Part shown: positions 1-5,088 of the stretch, piece after piece
Layout of the letters: each line of letters starts with the position of its first letter
Numbering within the stretch: position 1 is the first letter of the stretch
DNA from: an uncultured Oscillospiraceae bacterium
GTDB taxonomy: Bacteria; Bacillota; Clostridia; Oscillospirales; Oscillospiraceae
Direction of reading: 5' to 3'
Length of the DNA: 8,879 bases
NCBI GenBank assembly: GCA_947627085.1
Contig: CANQUO010000082.1
Location: 1-8,879, forward strand
The notes under the pieces: generated by a model
Seen by the model: only the letters and a program-made list of their open reading frames with translations
Databases searched by the model: none
Told to the model about the DNA's origin: nothing
Made by a program: the position numbers and the translations under genes

Positions 1-168
1 TTTGAAATTCTCCTCCATATCCCGCAGTGCCGCCCGGCCGGCCTCGGAGGGCTCGGTCTCCTCCGCGCACTCGATGGCCAGGGCCACATCCGGCGTCAGC
101 ACCGTGGCCGCCCGGACGCAGAGCCTCTCCACCGCGTCCGTGATATCCGAACAAAGTATCTCCCGCAT
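1..168 (-). CDS. Class I fumarate hydratase (or tartrate dehydratase) alpha subunit, N-terminal fragment
   Basis: The gene runs off the left edge; only its first 56 codons are visible. The peptide begins MREILCSDITDAV and continues with a Leu-Cys pair, a Pro-Asp-Val turn and a Glu-rich helix. That pattern matches the N-terminal helical region of the alpha subunit of two-subunit, iron-sulfur class I hydro-lyases, which interconvert fumarate and malate (or act on tartrate) in the cytoplasm. The ATG at 166-168 is supported by AAGGAG seven bases upstream. The cluster-binding cysteines and the beta subunit would lie outside the window, so fumarase and L-tartrate dehydratase cannot be told apart here. 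No convincing promoter was found in the roughly 95-base gap before it. A TTGACG hexamer is present but has no matching -10, so expression may depend partly on readthrough from the ybaK operon. Confidence 0.78.
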   Translation of the reverse strand, partial: MREILCSDITDAVERLCVRAATVLTPDVALAIECAEETEPSEAGRAALRDMEENFK

Positions 169-230
169 ATGAAATCTCCTTAAAAATATGTCGTTTGGCG
201 CATATCCTGCAAAAGCGGCCCGTTTTCCGT

Positions 231-260
231 CAAAATTTGCCCGCCCATGCCTGGGCGGGC
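231..260 (-). terminator. Hairpin after ybaK, probable terminator
   Basis: A perfect 9-bp stem (GCCCGCCCA with TGGGCGGGC, 4-base loop, 239-260) starts four bases after the ybaK stop codon. On the minus strand it is followed by AAATTTTG, a short and imperfect U-tract. Position and stem strength suggest termination of the E2-like/ybaK operon. The weak tail means it may only partly separate that operon from the hydratase gene downstream. Confidence 0.55.
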
Positions 261-264
261 ATTT

Positions 265-744
265 TCATTCCGTTATGTCTGCCAATTTGAAGTCCACAAG
301 CTCCGCAAGGCCCGAAAGGGCCGTCTCCACCTGCCAGCCGACCTTCCCGGCGCTGAATATTATCTCCTCAAAAAGCTCCGCCGTCTCGTCGATGACGGTG
401 GGGAAGCGCTTTTTCATGCCGATGGGGGAGCAGCCGCCGTGGATGTAGCCGGTGAGGGGCAAAAGCTCCTTTGACTTTATCATCTCCACGCTCTTCTCCC
501 CCACGGCCCGGGCCGCCTTTCGAAGGTCAAGCTCGCAGAGCACCGGGATCATAAAGACGTAATATTCCCCGCTCCCGGCCCGGGTGACCAGCGTCTTGAA
601 TACCCTCTCCGGGTCCTCTCCCAGTACCGCGGCCACCTCCGCGCCGCTGACGACGCCGGCAGCGGAATAGTCATGTACCTTGTAGGCCACTTTCTTCTGG
701 TCCAAAAGCCGCATGACATTCGTCTTTTGCGCTCTGTCAGCCAT
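265..744 (-). CDS. ybaK: Cys-tRNA(Pro)/Cys-tRNA(Cys) deacylase, YbaK/EbsC family
   Basis: This 159-residue protein has the usual length and layout of YbaK. In that family the enzyme hydrolyses cysteine mischarged on tRNA(Pro) by prolyl-tRNA synthetase, a trans-editing activity in the cytoplasm. The N-terminus (KTNVMRLLDQ) is typical. The segment VFKTLV near residues 48-53 carries Lys50, the position of the conserved catalytic-site lysine. The glycine-rich stretch GGCSPIG (103-109) and the later FPTVIDE segment are family signatures. Its ATG shares one base with the TGA of the upstream gene (TGATG, 742-746), so translation is probably coupled and the two genes share one mRNA. The link to the E2-like neighbour is not explained by known pathways; ybaK may simply be a passenger in the operon. 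Confidence 0.92.
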   Translation of the reverse strand: MADRAQKTNVMRLLDQKKVAYKVHDYSAAGVVSGAEVAAVLGEDPERVFKTLVTRAGSGEYYVFMIPVLCELDLRKAARAVGEKSVEMIKSKELLPLTGYIHGGCSPIGMKKRFPTVIDETAELFEEIIFSAGKVGWQVETALSGLAELVDFKLADITE

Positions 745-1625
745 CAGTATATGTCCTGCACCACCGTCTCCGGCGGTACCTCCAGCCTCTCCGGGTGGGT
801 AACGTTGAACTTCAGCATCTTAAGGCCCTGGGCGTAGTTGTAGCCGTCGCATATGCGCTCGTCGGTGACGATGGTGTAGTCCACGTACTTTTTCTCCTGG
901 ACCTTGCCGGTCCTGTCCACCTCGTAGGCCCGGCGCCTCGCGCCGAAGCTTATGAAAAGGGGGATGTTCCCGAAGTTATATAGGTGATGGTATATGGGCG
1001 GTATGCCAAGCGACCCGATGTCCGTTATGACCAGCGAGCCGTGGAAGGGGCTTGCCGTGAGCACCAGCTTCGGCATCATGTTAAAATAATCCAAAAAGCA
1101 CAAAATACCCACAAGCGACTTCAGTACCAGCCTGGGAATCTTTACGAGTATCCCCGCCAGGTCCCCGGTGGCCGTCTCGTCGCCGCCCTTGACCTGCTCT
1201 ATGGCGGCGTTCATCTTGTTGTACACGTCGTTTATGGTGTCCGTGGGGTCAAATACCACCTTTATGCTCGTCTCGCCGCCGCTCTCCTCCATGGTCTTTT
1301 TTACCGTCATGACCACCTGGATATCGCGCCTGGCGTAGGCCCGCTGGCCGGTTATGTAGCGGTTCATCTGGGGCTTCTGGCTGACCGTGCGGACGTAGGA
1401 GGCGATAAAGAGGTGGAGCATACCGATGTTTTTATACCCGTCGGCCCGCTTCTGCCTTAAGTACTTGTCGATCTCGGTGACCTCCACGGTGTCCCGGAAA
1501 TAGTTCGAGGCGTCCCCCCGGTCGCGCATGACGAAGGACGTGATGCGCATATAGGGCGACATGCTCCTTATGCGCCTTCCCGGCTTGTTCTTCGGGAAAA
1601 CAGGTACTTTTTCTTTTTTGGACAT
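744..1625 (-). CDS. Stand-alone 2-oxoacid dehydrogenase E2-like (CAT-fold) protein, catalytic His replaced by Glu
   Basis: A 293-residue protein resembling only the catalytic domain of dihydrolipoamide acyltransferases. It has no lipoyl domain and no peripheral-subunit-binding domain, and there are no E1 or E3 genes nearby. Family-like segments are the early strand and helix with MSPYMRITSF (22-31), KPQMNRY (84-90), the ITDIGSLGIPP region (200-210) and the C-terminal motif. In classical E2 or chloramphenicol acetyltransferase that motif is HxxxDG. Here it reads DERICDG (255-261), so the catalytic His is Glu256 while the Asp-Gly pair remains. Normal acyl transfer from lipoamide is therefore doubtful. 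From memory, similar small DER-type proteins occur in other Firmicutes, function unknown. The ATG at 1623-1625 follows a G-rich but poor ribosome site. It is the first gene of an operon with ybaK and has its own promoter, divergent from a TetR-family regulator that may control it. Confidence 0.8.
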   Translation of the reverse strand: MSKKEKVPVFPKNKPGRRIRSMSPYMRITSFVMRDRGDASNYFRDTVEVTEIDKYLRQKRADGYKNIGMLHLFIASYVRTVSQKPQMNRYITGQRAYARRDIQVVMTVKKTMEESGGETSIKVVFDPTDTINDVYNKMNAAIEQVKGGDETATGDLAGILVKIPRLVLKSLVGILCFLDYFNMMPKLVLTASPFHGSLVITDIGSLGIPPIYHHLYNFGNIPLFISFGARRRAYEVDRTGKVQEKKYVDYTIVTDERICDGYNYAQGLKMLKFNVTHPERLEVPPETVVQDIY

Positions 1626-1666
1626 TTATGACCCCCGCTTTATACTTATTTGCATATGTATATAAA

Positions 1667-1695
1667 AGTATATAATACTATTGTGAAAGTTTCAA
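1667..1695 (-). promoter_or_regulatory. Promoter of the E2-like/ybaK operon
   Basis: On the minus strand TTGAAA (1690-1695) is followed by exactly 17 bases and then TATACT (1667-1672), a near-consensus sigma-A promoter. Transcription would start near 1660, giving a leader of about 35 bases. The -10 lies inside a small inverted repeat, AGTAT-ATA-ATACT (1667-1679), and the -35 includes a TCAAC pentamer that recurs elsewhere in this gap. Confidence 0.72.
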
Positions 1696-1722
1696 CCGAT
1701 TCTGAAAAATTTTTTGTAAAAG

Positions 1723-1740
1723 GCGAAAATAATTATTCGC
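1723..1740. repeat. Imperfect palindrome midway between divergent promoters, candidate operator
   Basis: GCGAAAATAATTATTCGC has 5-bp outer arms (GCGAA with TTCGC) and contains a perfect 10-bp palindrome, AATAATTATT, whose centre is offset by one base. Its centre (1731.5) is equidistant from the inner edges of the two -35 boxes (1695 and 1768). A shared regulatory site is plausible, but AT-rich sequence gives such palindromes easily. Confidence 0.35.
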
Positions 1741-1756
1741 TCTTTTTAATAATACG

Positions 1757-1771
1757 TCAACATGCTGTTGA
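1757..1771. promoter_or_regulatory. Candidate TetR-family operator overlapping the regulator's own -35
   Basis: TCAACATGCTGTTGA is an inverted repeat with two 6-bp arms (TCAACA and TGTTGA) around a 3-base centre. Its right arm covers the first four bases of the -35 hexamer TTGATT. A repressor bound here would block the regulator's own promoter, the usual autoregulation of this family. The same core (TCAAC/GTTGA) recurs at 1692-1696, 1808-1812 and 1818-1822. Confidence 0.45.
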
Positions 1772-1796
1772 TTTTGTGTCATAAACGTGTTATAAT
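1768..1796 (+). promoter_or_regulatory. Promoter of the TetR-family regulator/histidine phosphatase operon
   Basis: TTGATT (1768-1773), a 17-base spacer and a perfect TATAAT (1791-1796) preceded by TGT (an extended -10). Transcription would begin near 1803. The leader is about 25 bases and contains GAAGG nine bases before the ATG at 1828. Confidence 0.8.
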
Positions 1797-1827
1797 GTCC
1801 GCAAAAAGTTGACGAAGGTTGAGGTAA

Positions 1828-2463
1828 ATGGCCAATATAAAGGACAACAGGCGCTCCCAGTACACCCGCACGGCCCTGAGAAGGGCCCTTTTGGGACTGA
1901 TGCTGGAAAAGCCGGTGAACAGGATAACGGTGAAGGAGCTGTGCGCGGCGGCGGACATAAACCGGGGGACATTTTACGCCCACTACGCAAGCCCGGAGCA
2001 GCTCTTAAGCCAGGTGGAAAACGAGTTCTACCTGGACCTTTTGGGCGAGGTGGCGTCCTTCCAGCAGGCCGACGACGTGGAGCGCATATTCACAAAGGCC
2101 CTCTACGCCCTTTTGGAGCGCCGGGAGCTGGCCAGCGTGCTCTTCGGGCCCAACGGGGACCGGGACTTTTTGGCCCGGGTCATCCGGGTCGCCCACGACA
2201 TGTGCATCGTCCAGTGGAGCGCCGTCAGCCCCGACGCGCCCAGGGCGGCGCTGGAGCATCTCTATTCCTTCATCGCCTACGGGGTGGTGAAGATACTTCA
2301 GGAGTGGCTGGCCGGCGGGACCGTCGAATCCCCCGAGCACATGGCCGCCATGCTCACGGACCTATGCAACTACGGCGTCAGCGGCTTCGTGGCCCTTGAG
2401 AAGATCGACCCCCCGGTGCGCCACCGGTACTTAGACCCACGGGGAAAGGAAGAACGCCCATGA
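1828..2463 (+). CDS. TetR/AcrR-family transcriptional regulator
   Basis: A 211-residue DNA-binding regulator. Residues 10-60 form the TetR-type N-terminal three-helix region. The segment from Ile33 to Tyr53 (TVKELCAAADINRGTFYAHY) is a clear helix-turn-helix. The remainder is a helical ligand and dimer domain. Features such as the FGPNGDRDF segment (104-112) recall the C-terminal region seen in DhaS-like members, without a predicted ligand. The ATG is preceded by GAAGG at 1814-1818. It is transcribed divergently from the E2-like/ybaK operon, and its promoter overlaps an inverted repeat, so self-repression and control of the divergent operon are the simplest inference. Its stop codon overlaps the start of the histidine phosphatase (ATGA, 2460-2463), so the two are co-translated. 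Confidence 0.9.
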   Translation: MANIKDNRRSQYTRTALRRALLGLMLEKPVNRITVKELCAAADINRGTFYAHYASPEQLLSQVENEFYLDLLGEVASFQQADDVERIFTKALYALLERRELASVLFGPNGDRDFLARVIRVAHDMCIVQWSAVSPDAPRAALEHLYSFIAYGVVKILQEWLAGGTVESPEHMAAMLTDLCNYGVSGFVALEKIDPPVRHRYLDPRGKEERP

Positions 2464-3014
2464 CCGTCTATCTCGTCCGCCACGGCGAGACCGCGTGGAA
2501 CAAGGAAAGCCGCATTCAGGGCCGGGAGGACGTGCCCCTGGACGAGGACGGCATGGAGCAGGCCGAGGGCTGTGCCCGGGGATTTCTGGGCAAAAAAATA
2601 TCCGCCGTCCTCTCAAGCCCTCTATCCCGGGCCCTGGAGACGGCGAAGCTCATCGGGAGGGCGGTAGACGCCCCCGTATATGTGGAGCCGGACCTCACCG
2701 AGCGGGACTTCGGGAGCGTCTCCGGCCATGTGGTGGACATCTTCAACCCGGAAAAATACGCCAGCGACTTGGAGCCCCTGGACGAGGTGGCGAAACGCAT
2801 GCTGTCCGTCCTTCGCCGGTACGCGGAAAGGTCGCCCCATGATTTCGTCGCCGTGTCCCACGGGGGCGCCATAAACGCCCTTTTGCGCGCCGTTTCCGGT
2901 GGCGAGATAGGTAGCGGCAAGACCCGCCTTATAAACGCCGGCGTCAGCGTGCTCAAATTCGAAAACGGAGAATTTGCCGTGTCGGGCTATAACCTGCGCC
3001 CCGGGGAATTTTGA
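2460..3014 (+). CDS. Histidine phosphatase family protein (phosphoglycerate-mutase-like)
   Basis: A 184-residue cytoplasmic phosphatase of the branch-1 histidine phosphatase superfamily. The N-terminal RHGET motif holds the phospho-accepting His8 with Arg7. Arg57 (SSPLSRALET) and His134 (VSHGG) complete the phosphate pocket, and Glu81 (LTERDFG) is the likely proton donor. All key residues are present, so it should be active. At 184 residues it is shorter than true phosphoglycerate mutases and closer to small-molecule phosphatases of the CobC/PhoE type; the substrate cannot be read from the sequence. It overlaps the regulator by four bases (ATGA) and shares its promoter. A separate promoter for the folate transporter begins four bases after its stop, so a link to folate is positional only. 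Confidence 0.88.
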   Translation: MTVYLVRHGETAWNKESRIQGREDVPLDEDGMEQAEGCARGFLGKKISAVLSSPLSRALETAKLIGRAVDAPVYVEPDLTERDFGSVSGHVVDIFNPEKYASDLEPLDEVAKRMLSVLRRYAERSPHDFVAVSHGGAINALLRAVSGGEIGSGKTRLINAGVSVLKFENGEFAVSGYNLRPGEF

Positions 3015-3017
3015 AGC

Positions 3018-3046
3018 TTGCCTTTTCATATGATGTCTGATATAAT
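3018..3046 (+). promoter_or_regulatory. Promoter of the riboswitch-folT transcript
   Basis: TTGCCT (3018-3023), 17 bases, then TATAAT (3041-3046) preceded by TGA (an extended -10). The start site would be near 3053, about 15 bases before the riboswitch P1 helix. A 7-bp inverted repeat (ATATGAT at 3028-3034, ATCATAT at 3049-3055) brackets the -10 and is followed by TTTTC. It could be an operator or a weak terminator for the preceding operon. Confidence 0.78.
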
Positions 3047-3067
3047 TTATCATATTTTTCATACTTG

Positions 3068-3175
3068 CTGTGCAGAGTAGGCCGGCGCGCGTTAAGTGCC
3101 CAGGGGACGGAGAGTTGCCTTTGGGACGAAGAGGGGGTCCCCTCGCGGTGCGCCCGCCGCATCCCGCTGCGACAG
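3068..3175 (+). promoter_or_regulatory. THF (tetrahydrofolate) riboswitch aptamer
   Basis: The leader carries the conserved blocks of the THF riboswitch in order: GAGTAG (3075-3080), GCGTTAAGTG (3089-3098), GGGACGAAG (3123-3131), GCGGTG (3145-3150) and GCATCCCGC (3159-3167). Helices can be drawn. P1 pairs CTG/GCAG (3068-3070, 3072-3075) with CTGC/CAG (3167-3170, 3173-3175). P2 pairs 3080-3088 with 3150-3158, with one C-C mismatch. P3 uses CCCA (3099-3102) with TGGG (3122-3125). A GAGGG/CCCTC hairpin spans 3131-3144. GGGA in the P3 loop (3104-3107) can pair with TCCC (3162-3165), the long-range pseudoknot expected of this class. It binds reduced folates. Placement directly before an ECF folate S-component fits its known gene associations. 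Confidence 0.93.
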
Positions 3176-3220
3176 GGAGACATATCTCCTGCCTTGTGGA
3201 CACATCTGCATGGAAGGAGG
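3173..3220 (+). promoter_or_regulatory. Riboswitch expression platform with mutually exclusive anti-SD helices
   Basis: CTCCT (3186-3190) can pair with AGGAG of the folT ribosome site (3215-3219) and hide it. The same CTCCT can instead pair with CAGGGAGA (3173-3180, one bulged G) just upstream. Bases 3173-3175 of that segment are also the 3' strand of the P1 extension. Folate binding, by fixing P1, should therefore release CTCCT to block the ribosome site. This is translational OFF control, and no intrinsic terminator is seen in the leader. The structure is inferred by hand and was not folded computationally. Confidence 0.6.
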
Positions 3221-3228
3221 TATTTTTT

Positions 3229-3798
3229 ATGAAGAAATTTTCCCGTATGCTCATAAGCTCCTTTGCGGAGCTTAAACGGCTCAGGTCCCTCACGTTCCTC
3301 GCGGTCATGGGCGCCCTGGCCCTGGCGCTGGAGGCCGTGGCCAGTCTCGATCTGGGCCCCTACATATCCATCGGCTTCTCGGGCCTTCCCAATCAGCTGG
3401 TGGACCTCCTGCTGGGCCCCTCCGTCGGGGGGCTCTTCGCCGGGGCCATGGACGTGCTCAAATACCTCATAAAGCCCTCCGGGCCCTTCCACTTCGGCTT
3501 CACCCTCGACGCCATGCTGGCGGCCTTCATCTACGGTTGCTCCTACTACGGCCGCCCCGTCACCCTCCGCCGGATATTCCTGACAAAGCTCCTGGTCACC
3601 GTGGTCGTCAATATGGCCCTTGGCACAATGTGGATAAGTCAGCTCTACGGCAGGGCCTTTCTGGTCCTCCTACCCTCCCGGGCCCTCAAGGACATCCTCG
3701 TCTGGCCGGTGGAGTCCATGATATTCTACACCCTCGCCCTGGCCTTAGAGGACGCGGGGATATATAAGCTCCTTAAAAAGGAAGCCCCCAGATTGTGA
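3229..3798 (+). CDS. folT: Folate-specific ECF transporter S-component (FolT)
   Basis: A 189-residue integral membrane protein that would bind folate at the cell surface and deliver it through a shared ECF energizing module (not in this window). It has about five or six hydrophobic segments, roughly 22-40, 55-80, 92-108, 116-135 and 155-175. The signatures GFTLDAMLAAFIYG (90-103) and GTMWISQLYGRAFLVLLPSR (132-151) are characteristic of FolT. The ATG at 3229 was chosen because AAGGAGG (3214-3220) lies eight bases upstream; longer in-frame reading back to a GTG at 3070 would translate the riboswitch itself. A dedicated promoter and a THF riboswitch precede it, so its synthesis should fall when intracellular reduced folate is high. 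It is convergent with tatD, with only seven bases between the two stop codons. Confidence 0.93.
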   Translation: MKKFSRMLISSFAELKRLRSLTFLAVMGALALALEAVASLDLGPYISIGFSGLPNQLVDLLLGPSVGGLFAGAMDVLKYLIKPSGPFHFGFTLDAMLAAFIYGCSYYGRPVTLRRIFLTKLLVTVVVNMALGTMWISQLYGRAFLVLLPSRALKDILVWPVESMIFYTLALALEDAGIYKLLKKEAPRL

Positions 3799-3805
3799 GC
3801 CGTTT

Positions 3806-4567
3806 TCACCCGATCCCGAAAAACCGGCGGCCGTTTTCCGCGGTTATCTCCGCCACGCGCCGAGGGTCCATGCCCCGTATCTCAGCTATCCGCTCCGCCA
3901 CCAGGTGGACGTTCAGGGAGGAATTTCGCTCGCCTCTGTGGGGCACCGGGGCCATATAGGGCGAGTCTGTCTCTATCATCATCCGGTCGAGGGGCATTTT
4001 TTCAATGACCTCAAGGCATCTTCTGGCGTTTTTGAAGGTGACGATGCCGGTGAAGGATATATAAAGGCCCATATCAAGGAGCAGCTTCGCCACCTCCCAG
4101 CTCCCTGAGTAGCAGTGGACCACGCCCCTTGACACATTGTGGGCCCTTAAAATGTCAAGATTATCCTGTACCGCCTCCCGCTCGTGGATTATGACCGGCA
4201 TTCCGAGCTCCCGGGCCAGATCCAGCTGCTGGCCGTAGACCCTCCTCTGGACCTCCCGGGGCGAGAAATCGTAATGGTAATCAAGCCCGATCTCCCCAAC
4301 CGCCACGCACTTGGGATCGCCGGCCAGGGCCCGTATCTCCTCAAGATAATCATCCGCCGCCTCCCCGGCCTCGTGGGGGTGGACCCCGGCGGCGAAGTAG
4401 ACGAAATCGTACCTTCCGGCGATGTCCCGGGCCTTTTTCGCCGAGGCTATATCCGACGCCGGGTCCACAATGAGCTCCACCCCGGCCGGGAGCATTTTTT
4501 CAAGGAGCTCGTCCCTGTCTTGGTCAAATTTTTCGTCGTCATAGTGGGCGTGGGTGTCGAAGAGCAT
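3806..4567 (-). CDS. tatD: TatD-family metal-dependent hydrolase/DNase
   Basis: A full-length 253-residue TIM-barrel hydrolase. The metal ligands are all visible: His6 and His8 in DTHAHYD, Glu92 in AVGEIGLDYHYD, His128 in PVIIHER, His151 in VVHCYSG and Asp201 in IETDSPY. The family motif MAPVPHRGERN (205-215) is also intact. Members are cytoplasmic 3'-5' exonucleases or phosphoesterases acting on DNA, implicated in repair and DNA turnover. The ATG at 4565-4567 follows GGAGG with a seven-base spacer. It is a single gene, divergent from secG (about 120 bases between starts) and convergent with folT. No clear promoter was found in the divergent gap on this strand. A hairpin can be drawn at 3822-3845, but it lies inside the coding sequence. 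Firmicute genes of this type are often called yabD/ycfH. Confidence 0.93.
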   Translation of the reverse strand: MLFDTHAHYDDEKFDQDRDELLEKMLPAGVELIVDPASDIASAKKARDIAGRYDFVYFAAGVHPHEAGEAADDYLEEIRALAGDPKCVAVGEIGLDYHYDFSPREVQRRVYGQQLDLARELGMPVIIHEREAVQDNLDILRAHNVSRGVVHCYSGSWEVAKLLLDMGLYISFTGIVTFKNARRCLEVIEKMPLDRMMIETDSPYMAPVPHRGERNSSLNVHLVAERIAEIRGMDPRRVAEITAENGRRFFGIG

Positions 4568-4607
4568 CGTTTTTCCTCCGAATATCCGTCAATTTTTAAA
4601 AAAACTC

Positions 4608-4636
4608 TTGCAATATGCGCAAAGTTATGATACCAT
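4608..4636 (+). promoter_or_regulatory. Promoter of secG
   Basis: TTGCAA (4608-4613), 17 bases, then TACCAT (4631-4636) preceded by TGA (an extended -10). The -10 matches consensus at four of six bases, helped by the TG extension. The start would be near 4643, giving a leader of about 46 bases. TTGCAA is self-complementary, but no good -10 was found for the opposite direction (tatD). Confidence 0.55.
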
Positions 4637-4673
4637 AGAAATCCCGCAATCGAAAGATTAAAATACTTTATAT

Positions 4674-4679
4674 AAAGGA
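4674..4679 (+). promoter_or_regulatory. Ribosome binding site that sets the secG start at TTG 4689
   Basis: AAAGGA ends directly against an upstream in-frame TTG (4680), which therefore cannot be used. It is nine bases from the TTG at 4689-4691, which is the likely initiator. There is no in-frame ATG near the N-terminus. Confidence 0.7.
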
Positions 4680-4688
4680 TTGATTATT

Positions 4689-4925
4689 TTGGAACTGGCA
4701 ATAACCATCATTCAGCTCATCGCGTGCCTCGCCCTCGTGGTCATCATAATACTTCAGAGCGGCAAGAGCGCCGGCCTCTCCGGGGCCATCGGCGGAGGAA
4801 GCGGCGAGACCTTCCTTTCAAAGAACAAGTCCAAGTCTCTGGACGCCCGCCTCGCCCGCCTCACCAAGTGGGTCGCCGCCGTTTTCATGCTCCTGACCCT
4901 GGTCCTGGTGTTCATAACGAAATAA
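4689..4925 (+). CDS. secG: Preprotein translocase subunit SecG
   Basis: A 78-residue small membrane protein, the accessory subunit of the SecYEG protein-export channel. It has the typical two transmembrane helices (about 3-23 and 57-76). Between them is a cytoplasmic loop rich in Gly and Ser that carries the family signature ILQSGKSAGLSGAIGGGSGE (21-40). The start is a TTG codon chosen from the spacing of AAAGGA. Starting three codons earlier would place the ribosome site against the codon. It appears to be a single-gene transcript: a promoter lies upstream and a strong hairpin terminator about 75 bases downstream. The rnr/smpB/ssrA genes often found after secG in Firmicutes are absent here, and the next gene is convergent. 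Confidence 0.93.
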   Translation: MELAITIIQLIACLALVVIIILQSGKSAGLSGAIGGGSGETFLSKNKSKSLDARLARLTKWVAAVFMLLTLVLVFITK

Positions 4926-4949
4926 GCGAATAACCGCGTCCCGTCAAGA

Positions 4950-5043
4950 GGGCAATGAAAAAACGCAGTATTTTCCCGGAAAAATATAAAATTTTCTCAG
5001 CCAGCAGTAAAACTGCTGGCTACTTTTTATTATTTCATTGCCC
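4950..5043. repeat. 11-bp inverted repeat enclosing the secG terminator
   Basis: GGGCAATGAAA (4950-4960) and TTTCATTGCCC (5033-5043) are perfect inverted copies separated by 72 bases. The terminator hairpin sits inside them, near the right arm. No target-site duplication is evident in the flanks, and there is no transposase. The rest of the 163-base gap (4926-5088) holds nothing else recognised apart from a short TTTCGCGAAA palindrome (5067-5076). Confidence 0.6.
4999..5033 (+). terminator. Intrinsic terminator of secG, possibly bidirectional
   Basis: A perfect 10-bp stem, AGCCAGCAGT (4999-5008) with ACTGCTGGCT (5012-5021), is followed by ACTTTTTATTATTT. Read from the other strand it is followed by GAGAAAATTTTATATTTTT, so it may also stop transcription of the convergent sensor kinase, less efficiently. 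Confidence 0.88.
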
Positions 5044-5088
5044 CGCATGGGAGCTACGTATCACTTTTTCGCGAAATTTTGAATGTAA

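Noticed and set aside
169..238. Possible promoter for the fumarase gene (TTGACG near the hairpin, CATATT near the ribosome site)
   Set aside because: The elements do not pair at a workable spacing, and a start from CATATT would fall on the ribosome site itself.
1809..2399. 196-residue plus-strand open frame overlapping the TetR-family gene
   Set aside because: Gly/Arg/Pro-rich out-of-frame shadow of a GC-rich gene; the overlapping frame has a clear helix-turn-helix and ribosome site.
3070..3228. In-frame extension of folT back to a GTG at 3070 (242 residues)
   Set aside because: The extension would translate the THF riboswitch; the ATG at 3229 has a strong AAGGAGG at the right spacing and the family N-terminus begins there.
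2622..3308. 228-residue minus-strand open frame across the phosphatase, riboswitch and folT
   Set aside because: Antisense to three well-supported elements, with no recognisable domain.
4568..4640. Promoter for tatD on the minus strand
   Set aside because: TTGCAA and TTGCGC are present but no adequate -10 lies 16-18 bases away; left uncalled.
4955..5040. Small open frame starting MKKRSIFPEK after secG, considered as a leader peptide with attenuator
   Set aside because: No plus-strand gene follows to be attenuated, the ribosome site is too close to the ATG, and the frame then runs antisense into the kinase gene.
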